Origin: Cyclina sinensis
Taxonomy: Eukaryota; Mollusca; Bivalvia; Venerida; Veneridae
NCBI GenBank assembly: GCA_012932295.1
Contig: JAAONU010000014.1
Coordinates: forward strand, 17,662,251 to 17,726,250
Direction of reading: 5' to 3'
Length of the DNA stretch: 64,000 nt
Shown here: positions 1-12,756 of the stretch, one piece after another
How positions within the stretch are numbered: position 1 is the stretch's first letter
How the letters are laid out: each line of letters starts with the position of its first letter
The notes under the pieces: model-generated
Seen by the model: the letters and a program-made list of their open reading frames with translations, nothing else
The model's database searches: none
Told to the model about the DNA's origin: nothing
Position numbers and translations under genes: made by a program

Positions 1-3000
1 ACAAAGAAAGATGGTCTGACGTCAAGCAGGTAATTGTTAGCTTATGTCCTTACGTGCTGTCAGAAATCTTTGTTTGATACAGTTTTATTAAATACAATTC
101 TATAGTCACAACGACATGTAGCTACTAAATAATTACAGGTATGGCAAAATATGACATTGAATCAAGTTAACTTTAAACTGCTTTTTTCCATTTCTCAGGT
201 GTGTAGAACCAGGATCACTTGGAGAAATATATTTACCTGTTTGAACCAGGAGTTGGATTTTTCAGTTAATCACTTCATTTCAGTCATCTTGTTAAGACCT
301 AGAAAGCTAGAATTATTTATACACTATAAGAAAATATAAGATGTCCAAAAACATGGGATTTTCAAAAAGAGAGGAAATGGATGTTGGGTATATTTTATAT
401 TGCTTTATTACTGAAATCCTGAAATGGTAGCGTATTATTACACGCATTTATTTAACAGATCAGAGGGCGGAGGTTCTAAGGCCACTGACAGTAGTCATCT
501 CCTGGCCCTCACAAAGAAGTTACAAGATGCAACCAAAATGTATGAGAAGGTTAAAGGGGAACTGACCAGGCTTAAACAGGTAAAATTTATTCTAGAATGA
601 TAATGGTCTTGTCTGAAATATTTCAGTAGCTGAACTAGTTTCAAACAGAAAACATATCTGTGCCTACGTAATAAAAGTGCCAAGGTTTAACTAGTAGGAA
701 ATAGGAGGTAATATTTTGACAGTTGTCTGAGTTTTATATCTCTGAATTCATCAGTGATTCTTTCGGAGCAGTCACCTGTGTTGCTAGTAACAGGAAAGAC
801 TGAACAAACTCAATGCACTTCAATCTTTTTCAGAAGTGAAGCAAGTCCATATGTTTGGTATGTATAAAACAGAGCATGTCTTGTTTAGCAAAAGGTATTC
901 TCATAAAATACTGATGCCATAGTCTTAACTAGATGTTTGTATATGTTACAAGAAAGTTAGACAGTTTTGTGTCATACATGTTAATGTAGGTAAAAATCTG
1001 GTCTTATTAGAGTAGCTTTTCTTGTGCACTTCAGGAGAACACAAATTTGAAAGATGAGAACCTGAGTCTGAACAGGGAGAACCAGAATGTTAGACAAGAG
1101 TTGGCTGGAAGATCACCACATAGGTATACCTTTTCTATGATAAAACTTATTTATACTTTCAGTGCAAGTGAACTTATCTGATTGAACCTCAAGTCTTTAT
1201 CTTCTCTTTGCTATTTTGATTGCTGTCTGCAATAAGGACTGTATTATAAGTGTTCTTTATAATTGTAGTTGCTTTTTTAATTTTTTTAAATATTCTTAAT
1301 GTTTGTTTACCAAATAAAATGCAAAAGGTTATATGCTGTATTGTCTAAAAGCCATAAGCATGCATGTTCTTGTAGTTTCCCTTTGTCACTCTTGCAGGTC
1401 CTTTATTAGCTTTTATACTGTTGTTGGCAATTTCAGCTTGCCTTCACAGATATAGTCAGTGTGTTTTTTCAAGCAGGCCAGTTATGATCTAAAATGTTAG
1501 ATCTTCAGACAGTTTTGTATTTACGAAAAATGGGTCTGTCCAAATTCAGGAAAGAATATTTGCATTTAAGAAATTTAGCAGGTAAGTAGAAAAAGATATT
1601 TCTCTTTATTCTGATTTCCGGATGAACTTGGGCTCATACAGTATTAGATGTAATACAAAATATTTGCACATGATGTGTTTTCAGGTATGGCAGAATCACC
1701 GTGTCAACCCTTGAAAGTAAACTTGCCAGTGCTGAAAAAGATGTCACCAGACTTACAAAGGCTCTTGAGAGATCCGATAAATACATAGAAGAACTTGAAA
1801 CAGAGTTGGATGACTATCGTGGAAAATCGGGGTCTTCAAAAAGACCGAGCTCTGCTTCTGATAGAGATGAAAGACATTTGACTAATGGTGACATTGCAAA
1901 CAGGAAATACTCCTCAGAATCAAAAGTGTCTTCTTCAAAAGAGTATGGATTAGGGGCAGATAATCCATCTAGGAGGCAGTTATTTTCTGATGACACAGGT
2001 GTTCGAACAAGTGCAGGTGAGAAGTCTAAGTATTATTATGAGCGTAATGGTGATATTGATGATTACAAAAATGAGGGAAGATCTCAAGGTGCTAAAATGA
2101 ATGGAGATAATGGTGGAAAGAAAAGAGTGACCTTTGATCTAAACAAAAACACAAATAGTACAACATCATTTGAACTTGAACTTCCAAGTCCATTGAAAAC
2201 ATCGGCAAATGCTAGTGGACTTACTAATGGAAGAGCTTCACCTGTGAAGGGAGTGTTAAAGAAACCAAATAGTGCCAGTAACAAAGTAGGTTCAAGTGAA
2301 AGGTCAAGTGATAAATCAGGTTATTCTACGGATTTGTCAAAAGATTCACTTTCAGACAGTTATAATCAAAAGTCTTCAGATCGATATTCTAAGGACGATG
2401 ACCTACTTTATCTTAAAAGTAGGTCAAGGTCATCAGATGTCAAAGATGATGGTGATGACTTCTATTCAAAATCAAGAAGAAAGTACAGTGCCGATGATAG
2501 TGTACTGAGTGAACCTAGTGATTTAGACTCGAAAAAATACCGTGATAGAGACTACACATCCAGGTCAAAGGGAGATGAATATGAAAGAGGTAAAAGGTCA
2601 GGTCCATTAGATGACCTTCACATTGACACAAGAAGGTCAAGAGACAGAGTAGATGATCTAGATAAAAGTGATTTAGATGACACTCAATATATTGAAAGTG
2701 AACTAGATGAACTTAATATATCTCTAACTCCAGAGTTCACAGACTGCATGAAAATTTTGAATCGTGCAGAAAAGAATGTGCATACACGGTCAGATCATGG
2801 ATCGGATGACCTGCCAAAGTATCAGTCTTCAGAAACTGACATGGACACTGCATTTAGAGCCTCAACTGGTAGTATAGGACAAAGGAGTACAATAGAGGAC
2901 TTGTTGAATTATAAAACTGATACAAGCAGGTTTACGTCATCATTGGACAGTTACTCCCGTGGGAGGCATGTTAGGTCAGGGTCATTAGACAATATTTATG

Positions 3001-4664
3001 TTGATAGAACAGCTGACCAGTATGAGAGGCCAAGCAGTGCCCTTCCCACCACATCAAATATGTATCCCCCGAGCAGTCAAAGCAAATATATGAGTGGATT
3101 GACAACAGGTAGAACAACACTGACAAGGACGCCTTCCTTAGACAATCTGCTTTTAGCACGACAATCCACTGGTTATCAGAACAAGTACAGTTCTGTTGAA
3201 GATTCCCTAGGCTTGAAGTCCAGAATGAGTTTTCCTGGGTATTTAGGGCGACGTCCTTATGGTGAGGAGGACAACAAACTAGATGTGAACACTGGTTCTA
3301 GCAACTTGCCAAGCAGTGCACCAGTAACAGCTCGGCATGATATTTTAGGGTCACAGGGTACAGGTAGCAGTGTGAGTGAACGGTATAGTAGCATAGGTAG
3401 TGATGGACGCACTGGTATGGACACTGTCACAGATGCAGTTGCAAGAGGTTACTCCTCAGACAAGGGTTCTGCTGTGTCTGCAAGCTCTAAGGAGATAGAC
3501 ATTGGTAAAAGACTTCCACCATCTGGCAGGCAGACACCTACTCTGCCTGTGTCAAGCACTGGTAATGATCTGGACAAGCTCTACACTTCTGGTAGGATTA
3601 CACCTACCATCCCCACCCACTCTGAATACATGGCCCTCTCCAAACTAAGCACTGACAAGTACACTTACTCTGCTAACACTAACTCTGGTCGTAGCACACC
3701 CACTCTCACATCTAACACTGACTATAGTTCCCTTACCAAATCCAGTGGCCAGTATTCTGAGTTTAAACCCTCTGGCCCATCATCCTTGCCAACAGATCTG
3801 TCTCAGAAGCCACCATCAGGGAGCAGATCAGTGGACTTTGCTCCAGCCAGAGGTGTTAATCAGGACACATACTCTAACCAAGTTCCTTCTTATCCAAATT
3901 CATCTTCAGCTTACACTAACCCTGGTGAAGGTTATCACAGTTTCCCTAATTACACTAGCTCTGATACTAACACAAATGCTGGTGTTGGCAGTGGATTTGT
4001 TGACAGATTTGAAAACAGAAGTTCTGTACAATCTGTGGTTCAGTTAGAAATGAACAAATATCCGGGCTCATTAGATGCTAGAAGTACTGATTTTCAGAGT
4101 GATAAATTAGAATACGGTGTTAGTTCTAACAATAGATCTGATAATAAATATATGCCTAGTAGTAATTCTGTTTCAACATATAATGATCTTAATTACAAAG
4201 ATGGCACTGATTTTTCTAACTTTTCAACTAAAGTTGCTGTGAATAATAATATCCCATATTCAGTCTCATCATTGACATCTCAGGCTAATTTATTTTCTGC
4301 TTCTTCTACAGGAACATCATCATCATCACTTGGTCTATCATCGTACCCCGGATCATCATCATCGTACCTACCTACGACCTTGAACTCTTTGACCTCAGCT
4401 TCCTCATATTCCACGGCCCATAGTGTTCCATTAACCTTCACGACCTCGACCTACACAAGTAGTATACCTGCTAACACGTACTCATCAAAAGCTTTAGATC
4501 CTATCACAGAGTCAGGACATTACAGTTATGTGTCAAATGTGTCGGGAGATTATTCGTCAAAGAATGACACCTTTGCCCTCCCTGAACCAAAGAAAAGACT
4601 GTTTGACAACTCTGATGACCTCAATATGTCTGTTAGTCCTATCAAAGCAAACAGAAGATTTTGA
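1..4664 (+). CDS. OBI1: OBI1/RNF219-like ORC ubiquitin ligase, 3' part (5' end outside window)
   Basis: Four exons are visible: 1-29, 459-579, 1035-1123 and 1685-4664 (stop TGA 4662-4664), all with GT-AG junctions and compatible phases. The first three and the start of the last encode a coiled coil. The stretch KALERSDKYIEELE, preceded by YGR..V..L.SK, matches my memory of vertebrate RNF219/OBI1, the RING E3 ligase that ubiquitinates the origin recognition complex; the upstream MYEKVK and EN..LK.EN..L.REN segments also fit. The catalytic RING domain would lie upstream and is not in the window. The last exon adds about 992 residues of Ser/Thr/Tyr-rich, low-complexity, probably disordered sequence, longer than the human tail. 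It contains one more ordered-looking island (ISLTPEFTDCMKILNRAE, about residues 340-357 of that exon) and ends FDNSDDLNMSVSPIKANRRF. Family call is strong for the coiled coil; function of the tail is unknown. Confidence 0.75.
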
Positions 4665-7600
4665 AAAACTTATTAACAACTGTAGCCAGTTTGGCTTCAC
4701 ATGTGAAAGTTATGTTCTTAACTTTGCCATATAAGGTAGAGATATGGAAAGGTTTAGTTCAAGGTATTATCTTGAAAAAATTGTATGTCATTGTATTTGC
4801 AGTGAAGCATTATAAACTTGAGTTATTTAAAACAGAAGGTCCAGAGTATATACATATATTTTTTATTGAATTATTACATTAAAGTTGTTACTATTTGTAA
4901 AAAAACATATTCGCCAACAGAATTTAATGCCATAAAATCAAAAAGGTAAAATCATATATATATGATAATTCCAGGCAACCAAACAGTCAAGCTAGATTTT
5001 TGTAGCAATTCTCTTCCTAATCATATTGTCATTATTGGTAGCTACTGTAAAGATTTAGAAAGATATTGTCAGTTTGAAAAATAAATCTGGTGAGAGGACA
5101 ATATGGTACCCCATTTAAGACAGGCAGCTTAAATGAAGAGACTTTCTTTCACAAAATGAAGCCCAGTGGAACTTTTAGAAAGATATTCTGACTCAGAATG
5201 CGAAAAAATGCGAAAGCATTTGAATAAAAACTCATCAGTTCAGATTTATTGCAGGAATTTTGACTCCTGGAAGATGATTATTGTATTAAAGTCTCTGTTT
5301 GAAAAACTGGGCATCTGCTTTCAAAGAATTTCAGATGATGGTTTTTGTGAAATAGCTTTTGTTGTATCTTTGCATGTAATTTAGTCAAGCCTTGTTTAAT
5401 TCAGAAAAGAATGTCATAAAAAAATGATCAGAAGTTTAGAATGTTATTTAGAGAAAATATATTGGTAGCTAAAATATAACACAAACTTGAAACTGCAACA
5501 TTTTTTTTTCTTTTTTTTTTTTTTTTTTTGTTATAGTCAGGTCATTGATTTGTGTTGATTTTTTAGAAGTTGTGTAGACCTATCAGTGCTTGTGTGTATA
5601 TAGTTAGTTATTTATATTATTTATAAAACATTCTGCCATGATGCCTTTTTTCTTCATAAGCAAAACTGAAGATTCAAACTTGATAATCATTTTGATGGAT
5701 ACATGTATTATACACACACTGATGTTATGTAGACAAAATTATTTGCTTTAGCCAGATGCTGTTATGTGTCAATGACATTTGACCTTGCATAAATTATAGT
5801 ACCTTTCTTGTCACACAAAAACCCAAGCTTAGAATAAGTATTGAACAAAATCAATATAATATAAGTTATTTAACTATTTTTTCTCATCAGCTCACTCAGT
5901 GATTTATATTTGTATATAGCAGATACGTGGTAGTATTTCATGTATCGTAGTAACAAGCTAACACTATCTAGCCCTACAAGAAAAAAAAGTCAGTGTTATG
6001 GCCAAAAGCAGTGGTCTGGATAGTTGTGAAAGGAGCAACTCAGATTAAAACATTACTATATACATGGACAATGTTAGTACTTTAGTTTCCTTTGATCAGT
6101 GGTAAACATAAGTCAACATTAAGGGCTATGGTTACTTGAACTTTAATATATTATACTTTCTGGCCCATAAATATTTGTTTTCACTGTTTTGTGTAATAGT
6201 AAAGTGTTCCAGGTGTTTTAACCCTGAACATGCTGAAATTTTGTAATGGATTTGTCCAGCTTTGAATTTGGAACAGTCCATTCAAAGTTTAAGGGATTTC
6301 AATATCAAAATACAAAAATGGAGCTACAAACAGTATAGAGCCTGGTCAGACTGCACGGATGTGCAGGCTGGCCTGGCTCTATACTGGTGGCAAAGGCTAA
6401 TCACTTTCGGTTCCAGCAGGTTAAGGGTTAAGAAGTTAACTGTTATTGATCTCATTATTTCACAGCTCCATTTTTCGTACTGAATTCTTCTTTCATTTAA
6501 ATCATTTCCTTTGAAACACAAGTTTTATTTTACATGGCAGCCAGTGTATAGTTTGTGTTTTATCTGTGCAGTGCAAGCCCAGGTCTGTAAATTTCTTTTC
6601 TCTAGCCTCATTTTGAAGAGGATGATTTTTGTTTTCATGCTCTCACAAACTACATCATTCCCCACTCTCCCTCATGCAGACCCGAGCCTGTGGCGAGTTT
6701 GTAGTGTCTAAATGGGGATAGAGATTTAGTACTTGTTTTCATGGAAACATTGGTCACTGAACGTAAATAATATTTTTTGTCTTATCATTAGCAAGAAAGC
6801 TCAGGAAAAAAGTGTAAGTATTTTGATGTAAATGTATTTTTCATTCTGTTTTTACTGTAACTGAAACATTTTATATTCAGACAGATGAGTAAAATGTCTC
6901 ATTCTTTTGTGAAATATTGTCACAATTTACTGTTCATTTCTTTTTCTTTATTTTGCAAGCTCCTTTTTGTGAGGAGATTTTCTTTTTGTTTGTATTATTT
7001 TTAACTTATTTTTAGTGGCAGAAGATTGTCCAGTGGAACGTTATTTTAGATAAATTCTTGTATAATCTTCTCAGATATGCATTTAATTTAACAGTATTGT
7101 ATTTTGCTAGAAGAATGCTAGTTAGTTATATGACTATAAATGCAATGTATCTACAGAAGTGGCAACATTGGAGGTTTTATTTATTCCATAGTTCAGAGCA
7201 AGGGTCTCAAAATTGCTATACAGTATATAGCTATTGTTTTAAAGTCTGCAATTTTGAAGGTCAAGGAAATAATCCTGACAGTTTCTTAGTGTAAAGCTAT
7301 AGGTTGTCGCTAAGAAAACGTAGCAGGATGTTCCAGTTCATCAAAAAGATGGGACATTTTAAAGTAATTTTTCAAGTAATTATGAAAACAGTTATTTTCA
7401 GATATTTTTAGAAACTAAAGTAGCAATTGGCTGTTCAAGCTACTAAAAATGCTAGCAGGGAGTGAAGGATAGATAATGATTTTGTAAGTGAAAGAATCCT
7501 TATCAAACATTTTCAGTAATTTAAAGTCCTGTCCAATACAAATGCAGTCAGAAAAGCAACGTGTCTATTATTTACCAATGTTTCTTTGGAATTTGATCAT

Positions 7601-7725
7601 GCATTTTTGTGTACATGTGTATTTTTGAAACAATTTTTGATAACAAGAGAGATCTGTGATAGATATTTATAATCTTTTAGATGATGCTTACAGTAATATG
7701 CAATAAAGCATTTACATGCAGTTAG
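4665..7725 (+). other. long 3'UTR of the OBI1-like gene
   Basis: AT-rich sequence with no convincing coding exon follows the stop codon. Candidate poly(A) signals AATAAA occur near 5080 and at 7702-7707. The latter is followed by a GT-rich stretch and is the likelier distal end, giving a UTR of about 3 kb. It contains a poly(T) run near 5503-5529 and a MITE at 6218-6431. The extent is inferred. Confidence 0.45.
6218..6431. mobile_element. MITE-like element with TTAACCCT terminal inverted repeats
   Basis: The left end TTAACCCTGAACATGCTG and the reverse complement of the right end (TTAACCCTTAACCTGCTG) match at 16 of 18 positions. The element is about 214 bp, non-coding, and lies in the inferred 3'UTR. 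An internal imperfect palindrome surrounds CTGCACGGATGTGCAG. I recall similar sequence as a dispersed repeat in bivalve genomes, which I cannot verify here. Confidence 0.65.
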
Positions 7726-8406
7726 TGGTTCTCTTTTGTCTCATTATATTCACCTTCATGTCCATGTATATTTAGGTGCTCACGGATTATCACGGTTAAT
7801 CTGAAATTTATCTATTTTATCAGCTGGATAGAAAGCTCAGCTTTGTTTTTGACAACCCTTAATGACAGTATTTTATTCGTTCATTGGTATTATTATGTTG
7901 TTCATACAGTAAGTCGGTATTACAAACATAACGTATAAACATAAATGGAAAATAGTTCACAATCAGTATGGGATAGAAAACAAGTTTCCAGAGAAACTTG
8001 TGTTAATTTATCTCCCTAAATGACTAGTTGATGTTCAGCATGCGTGGCCAAACATAGACGAGTTAAAGGTTTATTTTTCGAGAAAGGTAAAAACCACACA
8101 CACACCAAATCGTGATGTGCATTCTGCCGGGGTAGCATTCCTCCACTATTAAAGATTCCTAACATTTAGCGTCAAAAACTCGTTCAGTACACACCTTACG
8201 TGAAAAAAATGCGTTTTTAAACTTAAATCTAAAATCGAGCACGCGACCTCCGGTTGAGAGGTCCATGCTCCCCTTTTAGTCCACGGTTTTTCCTCAGAGC
8301 AACCCTTACTTATTGTAGGATCTTTTCGTATGACAACCCATCGAGTAGCAATCCGCTTTTTCAAATCATCCGAGGCATTTTTGAAGTCGCTGTTCACCTC
8401 TTAATA
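7726..8406. other. intergenic region, no gene seen
   Basis: AT-rich spacer between the inferred end of the OBI1-like transcript and the Tc1-like element. The only structure noted is a tRNA-like segment on the minus strand near 8228-8290: an anticodon-arm-like CCTCTCAACCGGAGG followed by a box-B-like GTGCTCGATTTT. It is probably a decayed tRNA-derived SINE. Confidence 0.4.
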
Positions 8407-9905
8407 TACTAGCGGAAAAAAAAACTGTGCATGTGTAAAATATTCATGTATCGTTCAATTTTATTAATTAAAGCTTGAAACTTGACACAGTTAAGTTGTG
8501 TATCCCTCTCGGTCATTTACACCGGTCAGTGCATGAGTTGCACGGTTAGTTTGTTTGTCTGGCCAACGTCTTCGTTTTCACGTTTTTTTTCGGCCAGCGG
8601 TCAAATATGTTTGTCGTGTAAACTGTATAAAAGCATAGTGTTAATACCTGTAAGTCACAAAACCAGCAAAATTTTGAAAAATGTCTTTGATACGCCATGC
8701 CAAGGTTGAATGAAACTGACAGATGCCGCGCCGTAGGCATGATTGAAGCACGTGTACGTCATACTGACGTTGCCAGACAATTTGGTGTGCACCGAAATAC
8801 TGTAGACGCCCTGTGGAGACGGTACCAACAGTTTGGGATCATCAGAGACCGGCCTCGGTCAGGGCGTCCACGCTTAACGTCTAATCGCCAGGTTACGTAG
8901 ATCAGGGTCGTTCATCACGTGAACGAATCTGAACTCCTTCTTTGACGGCTAGAAGTATATTCCTGGCCTTAGAAGAATTAGTCCACGAATGGTACGTAAT
9001 CGATTGCTTGAACGACGCATACGTACACGACGTCCAGTTATACGTACTGTTCTCAAACAACGTCATCGTGTAGAACATTTTGCCTGGTGTAGACGACACA
9101 TACACTTCACGCAGCAGTAATGGGAACGAATTCTTTTCACGGATGAGTCCATTTTTCATCTCGACAGCAGCGACGGTCATTCTAGAGTGTACCGGCGTGT
9201 TGGTGGACGTTTCAAGGACAGTTGTGTGATTCAACGACGTCCATTCGGCGGAGGTAGTGCCATGGTGTGGGGTGGCATTTCATCCCGTTGCAGAACAGTT
9301 TTTGTGGTTGTGGACGGCGCACTTACAGGCAATAGATACCGTTACGAAATCATCCGGCCTAACGTCCTTCCATTTGTGCAGCAAACGTAACGCCACGCTG
9401 CAACAGGATAACGCTCGCCCGGACGTCGCGAGGGTCGTCACCGACTTCATGATCCAGAACAATGTGAATGTGCTGCCCTGGCCTGCAATGTCGCCTAGAC
9501 ATTGTCGCCTAGAGAACACGTGTGGGATGAGATGCAGCGTGGCTTACGTCACCTCCAAAACCAGATGTTGACGTTACCTGACCTGTCACGTGCGATTGTA
9601 AGGATATGAAATGGTATTCCCAAGGCATTTTTCAGCACACTTTTCGCATCAATGAGGCGTCGTTGTCAAGCAAGCATCGATTCCAATGGTGGCCATACAC
9701 AGTATTGATGAGTTGAACTTTGTTTAGAGAACGTCTGTGAAAACTGATCTCTATCCAAGACGCTGCTGATGCAATAACCATATATTGAGCTGGTATTAAA
9801 GGTCAGAAAAAAAACCCTGTTGAAATTTTGTTTTTGGCGATTTCTTATACACCTCCTAAGTTATAGCATATTATACCCATGCACAGTTTCTTTTTTCCGC
9901 TAGTA
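8407..9905 (+). mobile_element. Tc1/mariner-type DNA transposon, inactive
   Basis: The ends are near-perfect terminal inverted repeats of about 28 bp (TACTAGCGG, an A-rich run, then CTGTGCATG), flanked by TA (8405-8406 and 9906-9907), the target duplication expected of Tc1/mariner elements. At 1.5 kb the element has a typical full length and encloses one broken transposase gene in the + direction. The preserved TIRs suggest it could once be moved in cis or in trans. Confidence 0.9.
8697..9708 (+). pseudogene. Tc1-like DD34E transposase pseudogene
   Basis: It opens with a paired-like helix-turn-helix (MPRLNETDRCRAVGMIEAR..., VARQFGVHRNTV) and a GRPR hinge, as in Tc1-type transposases. It stops at TAG near 8897. 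The catalytic part survives in several frames: LFTDES carries the first Asp, VWGGIS follows, and QQDNARP carries the second Asp. The segment around the catalytic Glu is scrambled by a small duplication/indel near 9490-9515. Further stops (TAA near 9118, TGA near 9606) interrupt the frame before the C-terminal NGGHTQY and its stop. No functional transposase can be made. Confidence 0.9.
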
Positions 9906-10182
9906 TATTTACCTTCTCTCGATACCTAGTTTGACTCAAGACCTACCCGATTACAAGATCCAACAGTCAGTCAGCAAGAAATGGGCAAACTGCTCGCATA
10001 TTTTCAGGTTTTAATTTCATTTCTTTGTTAAAGAATTGTCGATCTGTTGATTTGTTTTTTCAATAAAATGTAATCGATACAGAAATGTTCATTTTGAACA
10101 TACATTTCTGTTCCACAGTATTGTTAACTATATCCTAAACAATTAACTGAAGAAATTAAATGGTCTTTACAAAGTTTGAGCT

Positions 10183-10189
10183 TATAAAT
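10183..10189 (+). promoter_or_regulatory. candidate TATA box of EF-hand gene 1
   Basis: TATAAAT lies 39 bp before the ATG at 10222. A start site about 30 bp downstream would give a leader of roughly 10 nt. Only the position supports it. Confidence 0.3.
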
Positions 10190-10221
10190 TATTAGAGGAG
10201 TGTTCGGAGTCACAGGGCAAG

Positions 10222-11845
10222 ATGTCGGGACAGACGTTATCTGAAGAACAGAAGGCATGTAAGTTTTTTGTACTATAATTTCCATTGATTTCGTAATTGT
10301 TTCTTAATGGAAACGCGTGTCTTCTAAATGTGTCGGTATCCGAGTGGTATTTCGTGTGGAAAACTGAGTTAGCAATTGGTCTAAGACCTATCCTGATATA
10401 TTTGATCCATTTATCAAGCTAGATCATTTTTTCTGTTACACTGTCACATCTTTGTAGTAATTACATACCTTCTGGACTAGTCTATTGTAAGAAAATACGA
10501 TCGATCGGCTGCTTACAAAATGCATTCGTCAACAATTCTCATGTGACCCTTTCTATCGTTAGGGACGAAACTTGCACTAGTGTTAATTCTGAGAAGGGCC
10601 TTAGTTTTTCATATTCTCTTCGAATATTACAACTGTCTTGCTGACCATCTCTGAAAAAATATATTTATTAGTATTTTGTCACTCTATAGACCAGTAACCA
10701 AAGACTTATGAACCTAAAATCCTCATGTTTCACATCGTAAAAAATGTGTTTTGTACTCTTAGAAAAACTGTCATTATAGCTAATTTTTACTTACTTTCTG
10801 TATATCTTAGTACTTAAGAGTGCTTTTGAAGACATCGATATCACAAATACCGGGAAAATAAGCAGATCTGAGCTGAGAGCAGCGTTGCAACTGATTGGTC
10901 AGAATCCAACTTCAGAGGAAATGATGTCATACATGGAGGGTCTTGGTATGTCGACTTCTGCTTAAATTCGAAGTTCTGTCGGTACACTTTTCATCTTTAG
11001 ATGTCAACCTTAGTTGACAGTCAGTTACAAAAAATTATTTTTTTATTTGCCTTGCTTTGATTTGTACAGTACGTACCTCACTATTTTAAAATCGCTCAAT
11101 AGAAGCATAGTTAGTATAATAGATATACTATAGGTCTTTCATTGCAGGATGAAAACTTGTCTAATGAACTAACTTTTTTGTTGAAAAGCAATAAGATTAT
11201 GAATTGATTTAATTTACCTTTTGTATTGGTTCATTTTTTATTAAAAACCTACTATATGACAACCCTCAGAGAGCAAGATATACGAAAATCGCTCAGCGCT
11301 TTGATTACCTTTTTTGCATACATGACATGTATCTCGAAGTTCAAAGTCTTTTTTTTCAATTTTAGAAGAAGGCGATTTTACATTGGATGAATTCTATGAT
11401 TTTGTGGAGAGAAAAATTCCTTTAAAATCTCAAGAGGAAATTGACAAAGAATTGATGGATGCCTTTGAAAAGTTTAATGAGGGTAAAGATTTCTTGATCA
11501 GTAAAGAAGAGTTTAGGAAAGTCATGACGAAGCTAGGGGATGAACCTTTAACTGAGGGAGATGCTGACACGTTGTTAGAGAGTTTGAAAACAATAGAAGA
11601 TAATGGCATGTTCAATGTTGCGGGTATGTATTTGCGATACTTTAAAGAAATACATATTCATGTGTATGCAATACCATATATATGTATGTATATTAGAACA
11701 GATTATTTTTTGTACAGAACCACCATTTGTTCTACAGTTCCTTTAGCTGTAAACCTGTCTAATAAAATATCTTATACATACTTCATACTTTAACTGTACT
11801 TTTGTTAATGCAGCACCATCTATAGAATACGCCACCATGCTTTAA
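10222..11845 (+). CDS. calmodulin-like EF-hand protein 1 (153 aa)
   Basis: Four exons: 10222-10258, 10811-10945, 11366-11623 and 11814-11845. They sum to 462 nt (153 aa plus stop) with consistent phases. The protein starts MSGQTLSEEQKA and has the calmodulin/essential-light-chain layout of four EF-hand motifs. EF1 (DITNTGKISRSE) keeps Asp1, Gly6, Ile8 and Glu12 but has Thr at positions 3 and 5. The segments matching EF2 to EF4 (EEGDFTLDEF, EGKDFLISKEEF, EDNGMFNV) lack most Ca2+ ligands. The TKLGDEPLT segment between EF3 and EF4 matches the calmodulin/ELC linker position. The sequence suggests an adaptor or light-chain-like role with little Ca2+ binding; this is inference. It lies head-to-tail with a paralogue about 0.9 kb downstream. 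Confidence 0.8.
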
Positions 11846-11850
11846 AACCA

Positions 11851-12080
11851 TGCTGCTTAGATAGAATAGACAATGCTGCTTAGATAAGATAAACAATGTT
11901 GCTTAGATAAGATAAACATTGCTCCTTAGATAAGATAAACAATGTTGCTTAGATAAGATAAACATTGCTCCTTAGATAAGATAAACAATGTTGCTTAGAT
12001 AAGATAAACATTGCTCCTTAGATAAGATAAACAATGTTGCTTAGATAAGATAAACATTGCTCCTTAGATAAGATAAACAA
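11851..12080. repeat. 23 bp minisatellite, 10 copies, GATA-rich
   Basis: Ten head-to-tail 23 bp units begin 5 bp after the stop codon of EF-hand gene 1. From unit 3 onward two variants (TGTTGCTTAG... and TGCTCCTTAG...) alternate strictly, so the true period is a 46 bp dimer repeated four times. Most units carry AGATAAGATAAAC, giving about 20 GATA cores. The array would be transcribed in the 3'UTR of gene 1. Confidence 0.9.
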
Positions 12081-12666
12081 TGATAACGTTAAGTAATAAG
12101 TGTATTCCAAATATGTCTAGCCTGCCATACCATACATGTCGAAAATATTGTCCATGCACAAAGAATTCTCAGGAATATTTTCGTAATTTCAGAGCTTGGA
12201 AAGTTGTTCATGGGATGACCTTGAACTTGCAGAGATGAAGACCTCGGAAAATATATCCGAGACTACCTCTTACATGCCTTTAACGTATACCTTTTCGAAT
12301 GGACGTTTTATATATTAAAAGTGAATTTCATATACATGTATACGCGAACATGAGGATGGTTAAACTAAAGTTAAAAATCCAACAAACAGGTGTTTATCTT
12401 ATTTAAAATTTTACAGGATCTGACTTTTGATATAAAAGATGGAATATCCGAACATTTAATTTTTTCTACAAAAGTATGCACACATAAACGGCTTCTGCTA
12501 AATGGTGTTTAAATAAACTGAAACATTCTCCTGCAAAGTGATTACCAAAAAAAGAAATTTGTTATTGTACTTATTAATAAATGATTTACAAAGTATGTAA
12601 AAGTATATACATGTATTTGTTGATTGTTATTGTCTATATATTCATACCTTTGTGTTAATTTTGTGA

Positions 12667-12672
12667 AATAAA
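12667..12672 (+). terminator. candidate poly(A) signal of EF-hand gene 1
   Basis: AATAAA about 820 nt after the stop codon and only about 85 nt before the start of EF-hand gene 2. If used, the two genes are almost back to back. Confidence 0.35.
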
Positions 12673-12756
12673 TGAAACGGAAGAACTGTCACTGGATATC
12701 ATTTTTCATTACTCCCGTGTTATGATAATCTGTATAAAAGAGTTAAGGATTCAAAC

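Noticed and set aside
833..856. Exon-like block between AG and GTATGT in the OBI1-like gene
   Set aside because: The preceding exon ends in phase 0, so this block would read AAG TGA (stop). The flanking exons align directly without it.
8902..9234. 110-codon minus-strand frame inside the transposon
   Set aside because: Shadow of the + strand transposase remnant, which carries the recognisable motifs.
12733..12740. TATAAAAG as promoter of EF-hand gene 2
   Set aside because: Only 17 bp separate it from the ATG, so a standard start site would fall at or after the start codon. Kept only as a note.
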